From the NCBI RefSeq assembly GCF_042643145.1, contig NZ_JBHRSA010000027.1, positions 1-34,404 of the forward strand: 34,404 bases of DNA. Reading direction: 5' to 3'. Both the position numbers and the translations under genes were made by a program. This document shows positions 15,957 through 23,444 of this stretch, piece after piece (within the stretch, counting starts at the first letter, position 1; the number at the start of each line of letters is the position of its first letter). Below the pieces are notes generated by a model. The model had not been told where the DNA came from, made no database searches, and saw only the letters and a list, made by a program, of their open reading frames with translations. This DNA comes from Virgibacillus_O xinjiangensis (GTDB lineage Bacteria > Bacillota > Bacilli > Bacillales > Amphibacillaceae).

Positions 15957-16862
15957 TTACTTGGCAAATCCTGCCCTTCTATTTCTCCTGCTTTCGCCGG
16001 ACCGGCTCGTCAGCATAACCCCCATGATGACCAGCGTCGCTCCAAACAACTGATTCAATGTAATCTTTTCTCCCAGCCATAGATAGGCTCCAGCCATCGT
16101 CACTACTGGAAGGAAATTCAAGAATACAGATGCCTTGGAGGGCCCCAGTTCGCTAACTGCATGATTATATAGGATGAGGGCGATGAACGAGGGGAAAATA
16201 CCTAAGTAGAAGAGACCGCCGACTTGGCTCCAACTTACCGCAGGGAGTCCTGTTACCATCCATTCTGCCAGCATGAGAGGAAATAATACCACTAAAGAAA
16301 TACCGCTCATGACAAATAGTGCTCCATATGCAGGAAAATGGTGCATATACTGCTTGACACAGATGGAGTATACAGCCCAAGAAGCAATTGCCGCCAACAT
16401 AATTGCATCGCCTGCATTCCATCCCATCCCCCCGGCAGCAGAAAAATCACCATCCAAAACTACCCATACCGCACCAAAAAAGGATAGAAGCACACCGGCC
16501 CATTGCAGACCTTGAAGCTTTTCCTTCAGTATGCCAGCACTCAAAAGTACCGTCACTACAGGGATGGCCGTCTCCAGGACAGAGACTTTTGTTGCGGTGG
16601 TATAATTCAATGACCAGTAAATGAATGTATTGAAAAACGTGATGCCAGTTACCGTCATTAATAGAAATGGCGCCTTAAAAGCAATAAACGTATTCCGATA
16701 TTGCCATGCCCCATTCAGACCGAGTGGCAACAGAACCATCGTCGCCACCAGCAAACGGAAAAAAGCGATGGTAATCGGCGGTAAGTCGTTCAGTGCTTTT
16801 CCCGTCAGAATATTTCCCGCATAGAAAAACACTACAAGCATCATGAACAAATAAGCATGAAT
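15957..16862 (-). CDS. EamA/DMT-family transporter with probable ATT start
   Basis: A roughly 301-residue drug/metabolite transporter with ten membrane helices in two EamA repeats (VFFYAGNILTGKALNDLPP, TGITFFNTFIYWSLNYTTA, ALILYNHAVSELGPSKASVF). The substrate is unknown. The open frame runs upstream through a tandem array to 17186, but that part is repeat-encoded nonsense. AGGAGG (16869-16874) lies 6 nt before ATT 16860-16862, which begins IHAYLFMMLVVFF, exactly where relatives as I recall them begin with MxAYL. The first in-frame ATG (16842-16844) is 24 nt from AGGAGG. It precedes the DUF6958-like gene by 5 bp and csaA by about 320 bp. Confidence 0.75.
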   Translation of the reverse strand: MHAYLFMMLVVFFYAGNILTGKALNDLPPITIAFFRLLVATMVLLPLGLNGAWQYRNTFIAFKAPFLLMTVTGITFFNTFIYWSLNYTTATKVSVLETAIPVVTVLLSAGILKEKLQGLQWAGVLLSFFGAVWVVLDGDFSAAGGMGWNAGDAIMLAAIASWAVYSICVKQYMHHFPAYGALFVMSGISLVVLFPLMLAEWMVTGLPAVSWSQVGGLFYLGIFPSFIALILYNHAVSELGPSKASVFLNFLPVVTMAGAYLWLGEKITLNQLFGATLVIMGVMLTSRSGESRRNRRAGFAK

Positions 16863-16874
16863 GATTAGCCTCCT
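16841..16874 (-). promoter_or_regulatory. Ribosome site with 5-codon mini-ORF overlapping the EamA start
   Basis: AGGAGG (16869-16874) is followed 10 nt later by an out-of-frame ATG (16856-16858). It reads MLICS and stops at TGA 16841-16843. That stop overlaps the in-frame ATG 16842-16844 as ATGA. So either the ATT at 16862 is the start, or a mini-ORF is coupled to the internal ATG. Confidence 0.5.
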
Positions 16875-16890
16875 CTCCCGGTAAATGTAC

Positions 16891-17185
16891 TGCTGATTTC
16901 TCCGCTCTCCTAGCGATATCCCGGCTCTCCTGCCGATTCCCTCTGCCTCCTGGCGATATCCCGGCTCTCCTGCCGATTCCCTCTGCCTCCTGGCGATATC
17001 CCGGCTCTCCTGCCGATTCCCTCTGCCTCCTAGCGATTTCCACGCTCTCCTGCCGATTCCTTCTGCCTCCTGGCGATATCCCGGCTCTCCTGCTGATTCC
17101 CTCTGCCTCCTGGCGATATTCCAGCTCTCCTGCTGATTTCTTCTGCCTCCTGGCGATATACCAGCTCTCCCGCTGATATCCCCCA
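16891..17185 (+). repeat. 20-bp tandem array 2 (15 units)
   Basis: GAT recurs every 20 bp from 16895 to 17175 with no indel. Two unit types alternate: GGCGATATCCCGGCTCTCCT and GCCGATTCCCTCTGCCTCCT. It fills the gap between the pepS terminator and the EamA start, about 20 bp from the EamA ribosome site. It is oriented as in the arrays at 5221 and 27365 (pyrimidine-rich plus strand). Confidence 0.95.
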
Positions 17186-17195
17186 TCTATCTAAT

Positions 17196-17229
17196 GAAAA
17201 GCGCCATGCCCCCTGGAGGACATGGCGCT
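17196..17229 (-). terminator. Terminator of pepS
   Basis: On the minus strand AGCGCCATG (17221-17229) pairs with CATGGCGCT (17200-17208), then TTTTCATT. Confidence 0.8.
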
Positions 17230-17236
17230 GACATGC

Positions 17237-18481
17237 TTAATTCCCTTTTACATCAAGTGCCCAGGTTCCATTGCGGAAGACTGCTTCTTCTGTGCCATCG
17301 TCCATGACACCGTCAATATCCAGCTGGTCGGACCCGATCATGAAGTCCACATGGGTCAAGCTGTCATTGACTCCATGTTGGTCCAACTGGTTATCGTCCA
17401 TTTCTGCTCCGCCTTCCACGTTGGTCGGATAGGCTTTTCCAAGGGCGATGTGGCAGGAGGCATTCTCATCGAACAAAGTGTTATAGAAAATCAAGCCCGA
17501 CTGCGATACAGGTGATTCATCCGGTACGAGCGCCACTTCTCCCAGACGTTTGGCCCCTTCATCGGAATCAAGCAGATGCCGGAGTGTTTCTTCACCTTGC
17601 TCCGCCTTGAAATCGACCACTTTCCCATCCTTGAACGTCAGGCTGAAGTTATCGATCAAGCTGCCCCCATAATTAAGTGGCTTGGTGCTGGATACCGTGC
17701 CATTCACCCCATATTTATGCGGAAGGGAAAACACTTCTTCTGTCGGCATGTTCGGATTGAAGGTCACTCCTGTTTCTGCCTGGGCAGAGCCGCCTTTCCA
17801 GATATGACCTGCTGGAAGTTCCATCTCCAAGTTGGTGCCTGGCGCCTTGAAGACCAGCTTTTTATATTTTTTCTCATTCAGCACTTCACGGGCGGTCCTT
17901 AGTGTTTCATTATGGGCTTCCCATGCAGCAACCGGATCATCCTGGTCGACACGGACAATTTTCACAATGGCATCCCATAGGCTTTCAATGGCATCCTCCC
18001 TCGATTTCTCGGGGAAGATTTTCTGTGCCCAGTCACCAGTAGGGATGGAAATGATCGACCATGGAATCTTATCGTTCATGGTGTATTTGCGGAAATTCTT
18101 CATCGCTTCTGCGGCAGCCTTGTTGGCTTTGGCCACCCGCTCCGGATCAATGTTCTTCAACAGATCGGGATTCGTGGAACGGATATTCAAGACAGCTGTC
18201 CCATCCTCCGCAAAAGTATCATGCATTTGTACCTTCCATTCCGGAAAGTCTTCAATCACTTCGTCTGGAGCATTCTCATACTTTAACAGTGTCAGTTCAT
18301 CATCCACCCAGTTGATATGCACATTCTTGGCACCCATTTCATAAGCTTTGCGGGCGACGATTTTCGTAAAGTCCGCTCCCTCAATCGGCGCATTGATCAT
18401 CAGTGCTTGGCCTTTTTGCAAATTGACCCCGGTTCGGAGCGCCAATTGGGCATATTTCTCCTGTGTCTGCTGGCTTACCAT
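17237..18481 (-). CDS. pepS: Aminopeptidase, M29 family
   Basis: A 414-residue M29 (PepS/AmpS/thermophilic aminopeptidase) metallopeptidase that removes N-terminal residues from peptides using two metal ions. Typical blocks are LALRTGVNLQKGQALMINAP, NMPTEEVFSLPHK (metal-ligand Glu), SCHIALGKAYP and SLTHVDFMIGSDQLDIDG, which carry the other Glu/His/Asp ligands. GGAGG stands 7 nt ahead of the ATG at 18481. It is monocistronic with its own terminator and divergent from the HxlR-type regulator; a link between them is not shown. Confidence 0.93.
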   Translation of the reverse strand: MVSQQTQEKYAQLALRTGVNLQKGQALMINAPIEGADFTKIVARKAYEMGAKNVHINWVDDELTLLKYENAPDEVIEDFPEWKVQMHDTFAEDGTAVLNIRSTNPDLLKNIDPERVAKANKAAAEAMKNFRKYTMNDKIPWSIISIPTGDWAQKIFPEKSREDAIESLWDAIVKIVRVDQDDPVAAWEAHNETLRTAREVLNEKKYKKLVFKAPGTNLEMELPAGHIWKGGSAQAETGVTFNPNMPTEEVFSLPHKYGVNGTVSSTKPLNYGGSLIDNFSLTFKDGKVVDFKAEQGEETLRHLLDSDEGAKRLGEVALVPDESPVSQSGLIFYNTLFDENASCHIALGKAYPTNVEGGAEMDDNQLDQHGVNDSLTHVDFMIGSDQLDIDGVMDDGTEEAVFRNGTWALDVKGN

Positions 18482-18630
18482 AATTCTACCTCCAGAAAGT
18501 TTTTTGTATCGCCATTATTTCACAATCAGCAGGAAATTTCCAAAATAATCTATCACACCAGTTCAAAGGAATCAGTACGATATGACCGGGAAGTTTACGC
18601 GGAGGGCCGAATATGTTACGATAGAAGGAC

Positions 18631-18650
18631 AGTTATAATAAGTAACTATT
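18631..18650 (+). promoter_or_regulatory. Promoter/operator of the HxlR-type gene
   Basis: A perfect TATAAT (18634-18639) is embedded in AGTTATAATAAGTAACTAT, whose arms AGTTAT and GTAACT form an imperfect inverted repeat. From memory, B. subtilis YodB and CatR bind AAGTAACTAT-type sites overlapping their own promoters, so autorepression is likely. The -35 is weak. Confidence 0.55.
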
Positions 18651-18699
18651 GTTTAGTATAGATGCCAGCCGTATGGATACCATAGAGTGAGGTGAAATC

Positions 18700-19035
18700 A
18701 TGGATAACCTATGTCCCCGTTTTGAAAAAGCCATGGGTCTCTTAAGTACTCGCTGGGTCGGTCTTATTTTATTCGATCTGCTGAAAGGCACCAAGCGATT
18801 CTCCGAGATGGAGGCAGATCTTCCCATCAGTGGGCGTTTGCTCTCCGATCGGCTGAAGATGCTGGAAAAAGAAGGGATTGTGGAACGGACCATCTATTCT
18901 GAGTTCCCTGTCCGCATCGAATATTCCCTATCTGATAAAGGAAGGGCTTTGGAACCTGTCATCAGAGACATTCAGGATTGGGCCGAAGCTCATATTACAC
19001 AGGAAGAAGTGCAATCGGACGAACAAAATGTCTAA
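18700..19035 (+). CDS. HxlR-family regulator, YodB/CatR-like
   Basis: A 111-residue winged-helix repressor of the HxlR (MarR-like DUF24) family. Cys5 in MDNLCPRFEKAMGLL matches the single redox-sensing Cys of YodB and CatR. The recognition region is RFSEMEADLPISGRLLSDRL and the wing FPVRIEYSLSDKGRAL. YodB and CatR sense quinones and diamide by Cys oxidation and control quinone-detoxification genes. No such gene is adjacent, so targets probably lie elsewhere, besides itself. GAGGTGA precedes the ATG at 18700. A terminator follows at 19045. Confidence 0.88.
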   Translation: MDNLCPRFEKAMGLLSTRWVGLILFDLLKGTKRFSEMEADLPISGRLLSDRLKMLEKEGIVERTIYSEFPVRIEYSLSDKGRALEPVIRDIQDWAEAHITQEEVQSDEQNV

Positions 19036-19044
19036 TACAAGGAT

Positions 19045-19067
19045 GGCTGTCATGCAGCCTCTTTTTT
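19045..19067 (+). terminator. Terminator of the HxlR-type gene
   Basis: GGCTG (19045-19049) pairs with CAGCC (19055-19059), followed by TCTTTTTTA. Confidence 0.75.
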
Positions 19068-19086
19068 ATGCCTTTTAAGAAGCAAG

Positions 19087-19127
19087 AAGCCGGAAAGCTC
19101 GTGACTAGAGAGCTTTACGGCTTTTTT
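19087..19127. terminator. Second hairpin, end of the AGCS symporter gene
   Basis: AAGCCGGAAAGCTC (19087-19100) pairs with GAGCTTTACGGCTT (19110-19123) with one mismatch. T-runs exist on both strands, better on plus. It sits 5 bp beyond the symporter stop. Confidence 0.7.
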
Positions 19128-19131
19128 GCCC

Positions 19132-20559
19132 TTATTCTATATCTTTTTCACCGGAATGTTCACGCCCCCAGTACACGATACCCTCCTGGTTTTCGAGAAT
19201 ATCTCGGTAGAAAACAGGGTCCTTCCCTGCTTTCCGTTGACGGCGGTAGTCTTCCAACACCGGTTTGACAATCCGGAACAGTCGGGTGATGGCATACAGG
19301 TTGATCAATGCCATGATGGCCATTGTCAGATCTGCCAGTGCCCAGACGAGGTCGAATGTCGCTATCGCTCCGAACACCACCATGAGAAGAACGGCAATAC
19401 GATAGATGAATAGGGCAAGACTGGATTGACGGACATAGGCAATATTGCTTTCCCCGTAATAATAGTTCCCTAAAATAGAGCTGTAGGCAAACAGGAAAAT
19501 GGCAAAAGCGATAAAACCACCGGCCCAGTCACCGAGGTGAATATTAAATGCACTCTGTGTCAGCTGGATTCCATCTGCTTCACTGCCGGCATATCCTCCC
19601 GCTGCAATAATAATGAAGGCTGTGGCACTGCAGATGAGGATGGTATCAAAGAATACACCCAATGCCTGGATAAGCCCCTGCTTGACCGGGTGGGACACTT
19701 CGGCAGTAGCAGCTGCATTCGGGGCACTCCCCATCCCAGCTTCGTTGGAGAACAAGCCACGCTTGATCCCCATCATGATGGCTGCTCCAAAACCTCCGCC
19801 AGCCACTTCCCTGATACCGAATGCGTTGGCAACAATCAGGGAGATCATCTCCGGCACTTGCGTAATATTGACCAGCAATACTAACAGAGCTATACCGATA
19901 TAGAGAATGGCAACTACCGGAATGATGATTTGGGTGACATTCGCAATGCTCCGAAGGCCGCCGAATATGACCACTGCTGTAAGTACCACCAAGATGGCCG
20001 CTATCAGTCCAGCATCTACATCATACTGTCCGGCAAATGCCAGGCTGATGGTATTGGATTGTACAGAATTAAAGACAAGTCCATAGGTGAATGTAATGGT
20101 AATGGCAAAGATGACCGCAAGCACGCGGTTGTTCAGACCTTTCTCCATATAGTAGGCAGGTCCGCCGCGGTACTGGGTCCTCTCTGGCACCTTATACACC
20201 TGTGCCAACGTACTTTCCACAAAACCCGAAGCCGCTCCGAGCAAGGCAATCAGCCACATCCAGAAGACAGCGCCCGGTCCTCCAAGCGCTACCGCTGATG
20301 CGACACCTGCCAGGTTGCCCGTACCTACTCTGGAAGCGGCACTGATGGCGAATGCCTGGAAGGAAGAAGTCCCCTTCTTTCCCGATGCCTGGATCATCCG
20401 TTTGTCGAAGACTACCTTGAGCATGTCCGGAAAGTTGCGAAACTGCACAAAGCCTGTCCGAATTGTAAAATATAAACCTAAACCTATTAATGCGATAATC
20501 AGTACACCCGACCAGAGAAAATCATTGGCCGTGCTGATGATCGATTCGATGAAAGCCAT
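19132..20559 (-). CDS. Sodium:alanine/glycine (AGCS) symporter
   Basis: A 475-residue AGCS-family symporter (AlsT/GlnT type) with about ten or eleven membrane helices. It has SAASRVGTGNLAGVASAVALGGPGAVFWMW, split by the conserved Asn/Gly region, plus GGPAYYMEKGLN and KRGLFSNEAGMGSAPNAAAT in order. Likely substrates are alanine, glycine or glutamine; which one cannot be told from sequence. Longer starts reach 20637, but the ATG at 20559 opens MAFIESIISTANDFLWSG, the usual N-terminus, with AGAGGGG about 13 nt upstream. It is on the same strand as the thioesterase and cls genes. The 124-bp gap before it holds a GC-rich hairpin (TGCCGACCAAC with GGTTGGCA) but no riboswitch I recognise. Confidence 0.9.
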   Translation of the reverse strand: MAFIESIISTANDFLWSGVLIIALIGLGLYFTIRTGFVQFRNFPDMLKVVFDKRMIQASGKKGTSSFQAFAISAASRVGTGNLAGVASAVALGGPGAVFWMWLIALLGAASGFVESTLAQVYKVPERTQYRGGPAYYMEKGLNNRVLAVIFAITITFTYGLVFNSVQSNTISLAFAGQYDVDAGLIAAILVVLTAVVIFGGLRSIANVTQIIIPVVAILYIGIALLVLLVNITQVPEMISLIVANAFGIREVAGGGFGAAIMMGIKRGLFSNEAGMGSAPNAAATAEVSHPVKQGLIQALGVFFDTILICSATAFIIIAAGGYAGSEADGIQLTQSAFNIHLGDWAGGFIAFAIFLFAYSSILGNYYYGESNIAYVRQSSLALFIYRIAVLLMVVFGAIATFDLVWALADLTMAIMALINLYAITRLFRIVKPVLEDYRRQRKAGKDPVFYRDILENQEGIVYWGREHSGEKDIE

Positions 20560-20683
20560 GACGTTTATTTCCCCTCTCATGTTAGTACATAATTTAAACT
20601 TACCTTCCCTTGCCAACCTCTGTTGGTCGGCACGCACCAGAAGGGTGGGAATTCCTCACCTCTTCCTGGAATAGACCTTTTCT

Positions 20684-21202
20684 TTATGTCCTGTCCCACG
20701 GGAATGCTGTACCAAATTCAGCAGCGAACTGCTTGGACTGTTTTCGGCGTTCTTTCCTTTGTTGTGCCCGGACGGATGCTTCCGCATGAAGCTTCTTCTC
20801 CATCTCTGTTTCCGGATAGACATCCGGTACAGATACCGGCCGGCCATCATCGTCCACTGCAACGAACGTCAAAAATGCCGTGGTGCATACTTTGCGTTCC
20901 CCTGAAAGAAGATCCTCTGTCACTGCTTTCACAAATACTTCCATGGACGTTTGATGGGTCCATGTAACGAAGGCCTCTAGACAGATGGAATGCCCCAAGT
21001 TGACCGGCGCCAGAAAATCGACGGAATCGGTCGAAGCGGTGACCACTGGGTTTCTCGCATGCCGGACTGCGGCAATCGCTGCCACGTCATCAATATGTGC
21101 CATCAGCTTCCCACCGAACAAGGTACCGAAGTTGTTCGTATCTGGCGGCAGCACATGGGATGTTTTCACTACAAATGATTCTCTGCAAGGTTTTCTCTTC
21201 AT
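20684..21202 (-). CDS. Acyl-CoA thioesterase (hotdog fold, YkhA-like)
   Basis: A 172-residue single-hotdog thioesterase with the family core PPDTNNFGTLFGGKLMAHID and DVAAIAAVRHAR, followed by STDSVDFLAPVNLGHSICLE and TTAFLTFVAVDDDGRPV. It hydrolyses acyl-CoA to free acid and CoA and is normally hexameric and cytosolic. The C-terminus is basic (RAQQRKERRKQSK). The ATG at 21202 follows GGAGG. It lies 34 bp after the cls stop, so it is probably co-transcribed with it, joining two lipid-related genes. Confidence 0.9.
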   Translation of the reverse strand: MKRKPCRESFVVKTSHVLPPDTNNFGTLFGGKLMAHIDDVAAIAAVRHARNPVVTASTDSVDFLAPVNLGHSICLEAFVTWTHQTSMEVFVKAVTEDLLSGERKVCTTAFLTFVAVDDDGRPVSVPDVYPETEMEKKLHAEASVRAQQRKERRKQSKQFAAEFGTAFPWDRT

Positions 21203-21236
21203 CTATTCATTCCTCCACATTCAAATCTGGTCTTAC

Positions 21237-22676
21237 CTAAAGTACAGGGGAAAGCAGGCGGGATACAGACTCTTTGAACCGTATCCCCAACGACCGCTTC
21301 TCATACAATTTCTTCGTCATCTGTGTGGACAGCCTGATATCCTCTTCAAAAGATTCCAGCAGACGGGAGGTGATATTTTTATCATAGAGAAAAGCATTCA
21401 CCTCGAAATTCAGCCGGAAGCTCCTCACATCAATGTTCGCCGTCCCTACAGAAGCTATGTTGCCATCAACAATAATTGTCTTCGCATGGAGAAACCCATT
21501 CTGGTATATATATATATCGGCTCCTGCCTGCAACAGGTCTCCACTATGGGATAAGGTCGCCCAATAGACAAATGGATGATCCGGCTTGTTCGGAATCATG
21601 ATTTTCACATCCACGCCGGACAGTACCGCAATCCGAAGTGCATCCCGCAGGCTTTCATCCGGAATGAAGTAAGGGGTTTGGATGTAAATATACTTCTTCG
21701 CGGAGAGAATCATTTTGATATAGCCATTTTTGATCTGCTCCCAATCGGAATCCGGTCCACTCGAAACAATCTGGGCCCCCACATCCCCGCTGGGCGAGGT
21801 ATTATAGTAACGATCCTCATAGAGGATGTCATGGCGGGAAGCCTGGTTCCAGTCCAAAATGAATCTTGTCTGCATATTCTGTACCGCATCACCGGTCAGT
21901 CGAAGATGGGTATCCCGCCAATAGCCGAACTTGCGATCGTAGCCAAGATACTCATCACCAATATTGAATCCACCGATATAGCCGACTTTCCCATCGATGA
22001 TCGTCAACTTCCGGTGGTTTCTGTAATTGATCTTCAGGTTGACATTGAACATGGAGGGGAAAAATGACTCCACTTCCACTCCGGCTGCCTTCAAACGCTT
22101 TATGTATTTCCTTTTCAATAGGCGGGACCCCATATCATCATAGAGCAGTCGAACCTGGACGCCTTCATTGGCTTTTTTGATCAGCACTTCCGCAATCCGG
22201 TTGCCGAGCCCGTCATTACGCAGAATATAATATTGCAGATGAATATGATCCTTTGCGCTCTCCAAATCCTGGATCAGGGCCGCGAACTTTTTCTCCCCGT
22301 CTGTATACACATCCACCGCATTATTCTGTGTGAAAATAGCATCATCATTCCGTAAATGAAGGTATACGAGCGATTTGTATTCTTCAATCTCGGGATGGGT
22401 AAACTCCAAGCTTCCATCTTCCAGGGAACGAAGCTGAGCCTGTACGGCAGTTTTCACACCCAGTCTGCTCTTCGTGTCCCAAGAGAAGATCTGTCGGTTG
22501 GAAATCGGCTTTCCGAAGATAAGATACAAAAAGAAGCCCGCAATGGGGATAAACATCAGTACCATCAGCCAGGCCCACGCAGACGTTGCGTCTTTCCGTT
22601 CCAGAAATACGATGGAGGCAGCCAGGCCGATATTTAGAAAGATAATAAGTCCTAACAGAATCGTTATGATTTCCAT
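21237..22676 (-). CDS. cls: Cardiolipin synthase
   Basis: A 479-residue phospholipase-D-superfamily enzyme that condenses two phosphatidylglycerols into cardiolipin. Two N-terminal membrane helices (MEIITILLGLIIFLNIGLAA and WAWLMVLMFIPIAGFFLYL) anchor it. Two HKD motifs provide the active site: NHRKLTIIDGKVGYIGGFN and LHAKTIIVDGNIASVGTAN. The C-terminus is the usual amphipathic KESVSRLLSPVL. GAGGGG precedes the ATG at 22676 by 7 nt. It heads a likely cls-thioesterase operon. Confidence 0.95.
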   Translation of the reverse strand: MEIITILLGLIIFLNIGLAASIVFLERKDATSAWAWLMVLMFIPIAGFFLYLIFGKPISNRQIFSWDTKSRLGVKTAVQAQLRSLEDGSLEFTHPEIEEYKSLVYLHLRNDDAIFTQNNAVDVYTDGEKKFAALIQDLESAKDHIHLQYYILRNDGLGNRIAEVLIKKANEGVQVRLLYDDMGSRLLKRKYIKRLKAAGVEVESFFPSMFNVNLKINYRNHRKLTIIDGKVGYIGGFNIGDEYLGYDRKFGYWRDTHLRLTGDAVQNMQTRFILDWNQASRHDILYEDRYYNTSPSGDVGAQIVSSGPDSDWEQIKNGYIKMILSAKKYIYIQTPYFIPDESLRDALRIAVLSGVDVKIMIPNKPDHPFVYWATLSHSGDLLQAGADIYIYQNGFLHAKTIIVDGNIASVGTANIDVRSFRLNFEVNAFLYDKNITSRLLESFEEDIRLSTQMTKKLYEKRSLGIRFKESVSRLLSPVL

Positions 22677-22758
22677 CGTCTATCCCCTCTCTCATCCATC
22701 TATCTTTCCCTCTTTAACTTTTCCTTATCTATATAATATAGCATAAACACCATGAAAC

Positions 22759-22764
22759 ATTATA
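22759..22764 (-). promoter_or_regulatory. Possible -10 of cls
   Basis: On the minus strand TATAAT occurs about 80 bp upstream of cls, with a poor -35 (TTCCAT at 16 bp). A second AT-rich block (TATATTATATAG) lies closer to the gene. Confidence 0.3.
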
Positions 22765-22780
22765 TGAAGGAAAACAGAAT

Positions 22781-22918
22781 ATGGAACGTTACCCCCATTT
22801 CCTTTATGGAAAACATTCACATAGGGAGAATCGAGAAGTGCCTTGCCAATTGCTATGTGTGAGTGATGAGGTAAACAATGAGAGTGTTCCTAACATCGCC
22901 CTCTCTGTTGGAAAATGA
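22781..22918 (+). CDS. Possible 45-residue protein
   Basis: An ATG at 22781 with AAGGA about 11 nt upstream opens MERYPHFLYGKHSHREN and ends NNESVPNIALSVGK before TGA 22916-22918. Composition is protein-like, but I recognise no family and see no terminator. It may be a genuine small gene, a remnant or chance. It is the only plausible coding candidate in the 768-bp gap between cls and cotA. Confidence 0.3.
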   Translation: MERYPHFLYGKHSHRENREVPCQLLCVSDEVNNESVPNIALSVGK

Positions 22919-22960
22919 GTATGAAAAGCTGCTTAGTAAGCCGTAATTGTACTTCTCACA

Positions 22961-22987
22961 CCGCTGCGGAAACTCCCCTTCGCTGGT
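22961..22987 (-). repeat. Solo end fragment of the ~110-bp repeat
   Basis: CACCGCTGCG then CTTCGCTG matches, in inverted orientation, the outer flank of the copy downstream (AGCGAAG ... CGCAGCGGT at 23239-23262). Only the end of the element is present. The stretch between, 22990-23140, holds no gene I can support. Confidence 0.4.
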
Positions 22988-23143
22988 CTAATTGTTACAA
23001 TTTCAATGATGCTAGTTGCTTTATGAACTGAAACAGTCGAAGCTTCTCACATTTATGAATCGTCTACAATTTTTTGTGAGATACTCCATTAAGTTTTTCA
23101 GAATTCATAGCCACTCAAAAACCGGAAAACTACACCAAGCGAA

Positions 23144-23254
23144 GACAAAATACGCAGACTCCTGTGGGAACAGCACGAGTCTGAAGGCCCCGGAAGAAGT
23201 GCTTTTCTTCTGAGGAGACTGAAGCCGTGCCCACGGAAAGCGAAGTATTTTGTC
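23144..23254 (+). repeat. Bacillales ~110-bp hairpin repeat, copy B (full)
   Basis: GACAAAATAC (23144-23153) and GTATTTTGTC (23245-23254) form the basal stem. Inside it, TGTGGGAACAGCAC pairs roughly with GTGCCCAC, and a distal arm includes GAAGAAGTGCTTTTCTTC. Conserved blocks are CGCAGACTCCTGTGGGA and CCACGGAAAGCGAAG. The whole folds into one long branched hairpin about 190 bp before cotA. Confidence 0.75.
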
Positions 23255-23444
23255 GCAGCGGTAGCAGTTGAACCCTATAAGCATCCATCTATTCATTTAA
23301 CGATTAATGGCCTGCATGAAAAAACCACTCCAGGTCAACAGAAAGCATCCAATTTTATTTCGAGATAACTGGGCCAAACGCCCTTCCTTCTTCAGCAGTC
23401 CTGACATCTACTGTACTACAGCCTACTATGCAGGAGATGATTAC

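Noticed and set aside
15046..16053. 335-residue plus-strand ORF spanning csaA and the DUF6958-like gene
   Set aside because: It crosses the 21-bp array, a terminator and two antisense genes; composition is not protein-like.
16863..17186. N-terminal extension of the EamA transporter through the tandem array (start at 17186)
   Set aside because: The 108 extra residues are repeat translation (ESAGEPGYRQEAEGIGRR), there is no ribosome site at 17186, and the transporter's own N-terminus with AGGAGG lies downstream.
20560..20683. Glycine or other riboswitch ahead of the AGCS symporter
   Set aside because: A GC-rich hairpin is present, but the conserved glycine-aptamer blocks are not, and no terminator or masking platform is clear.
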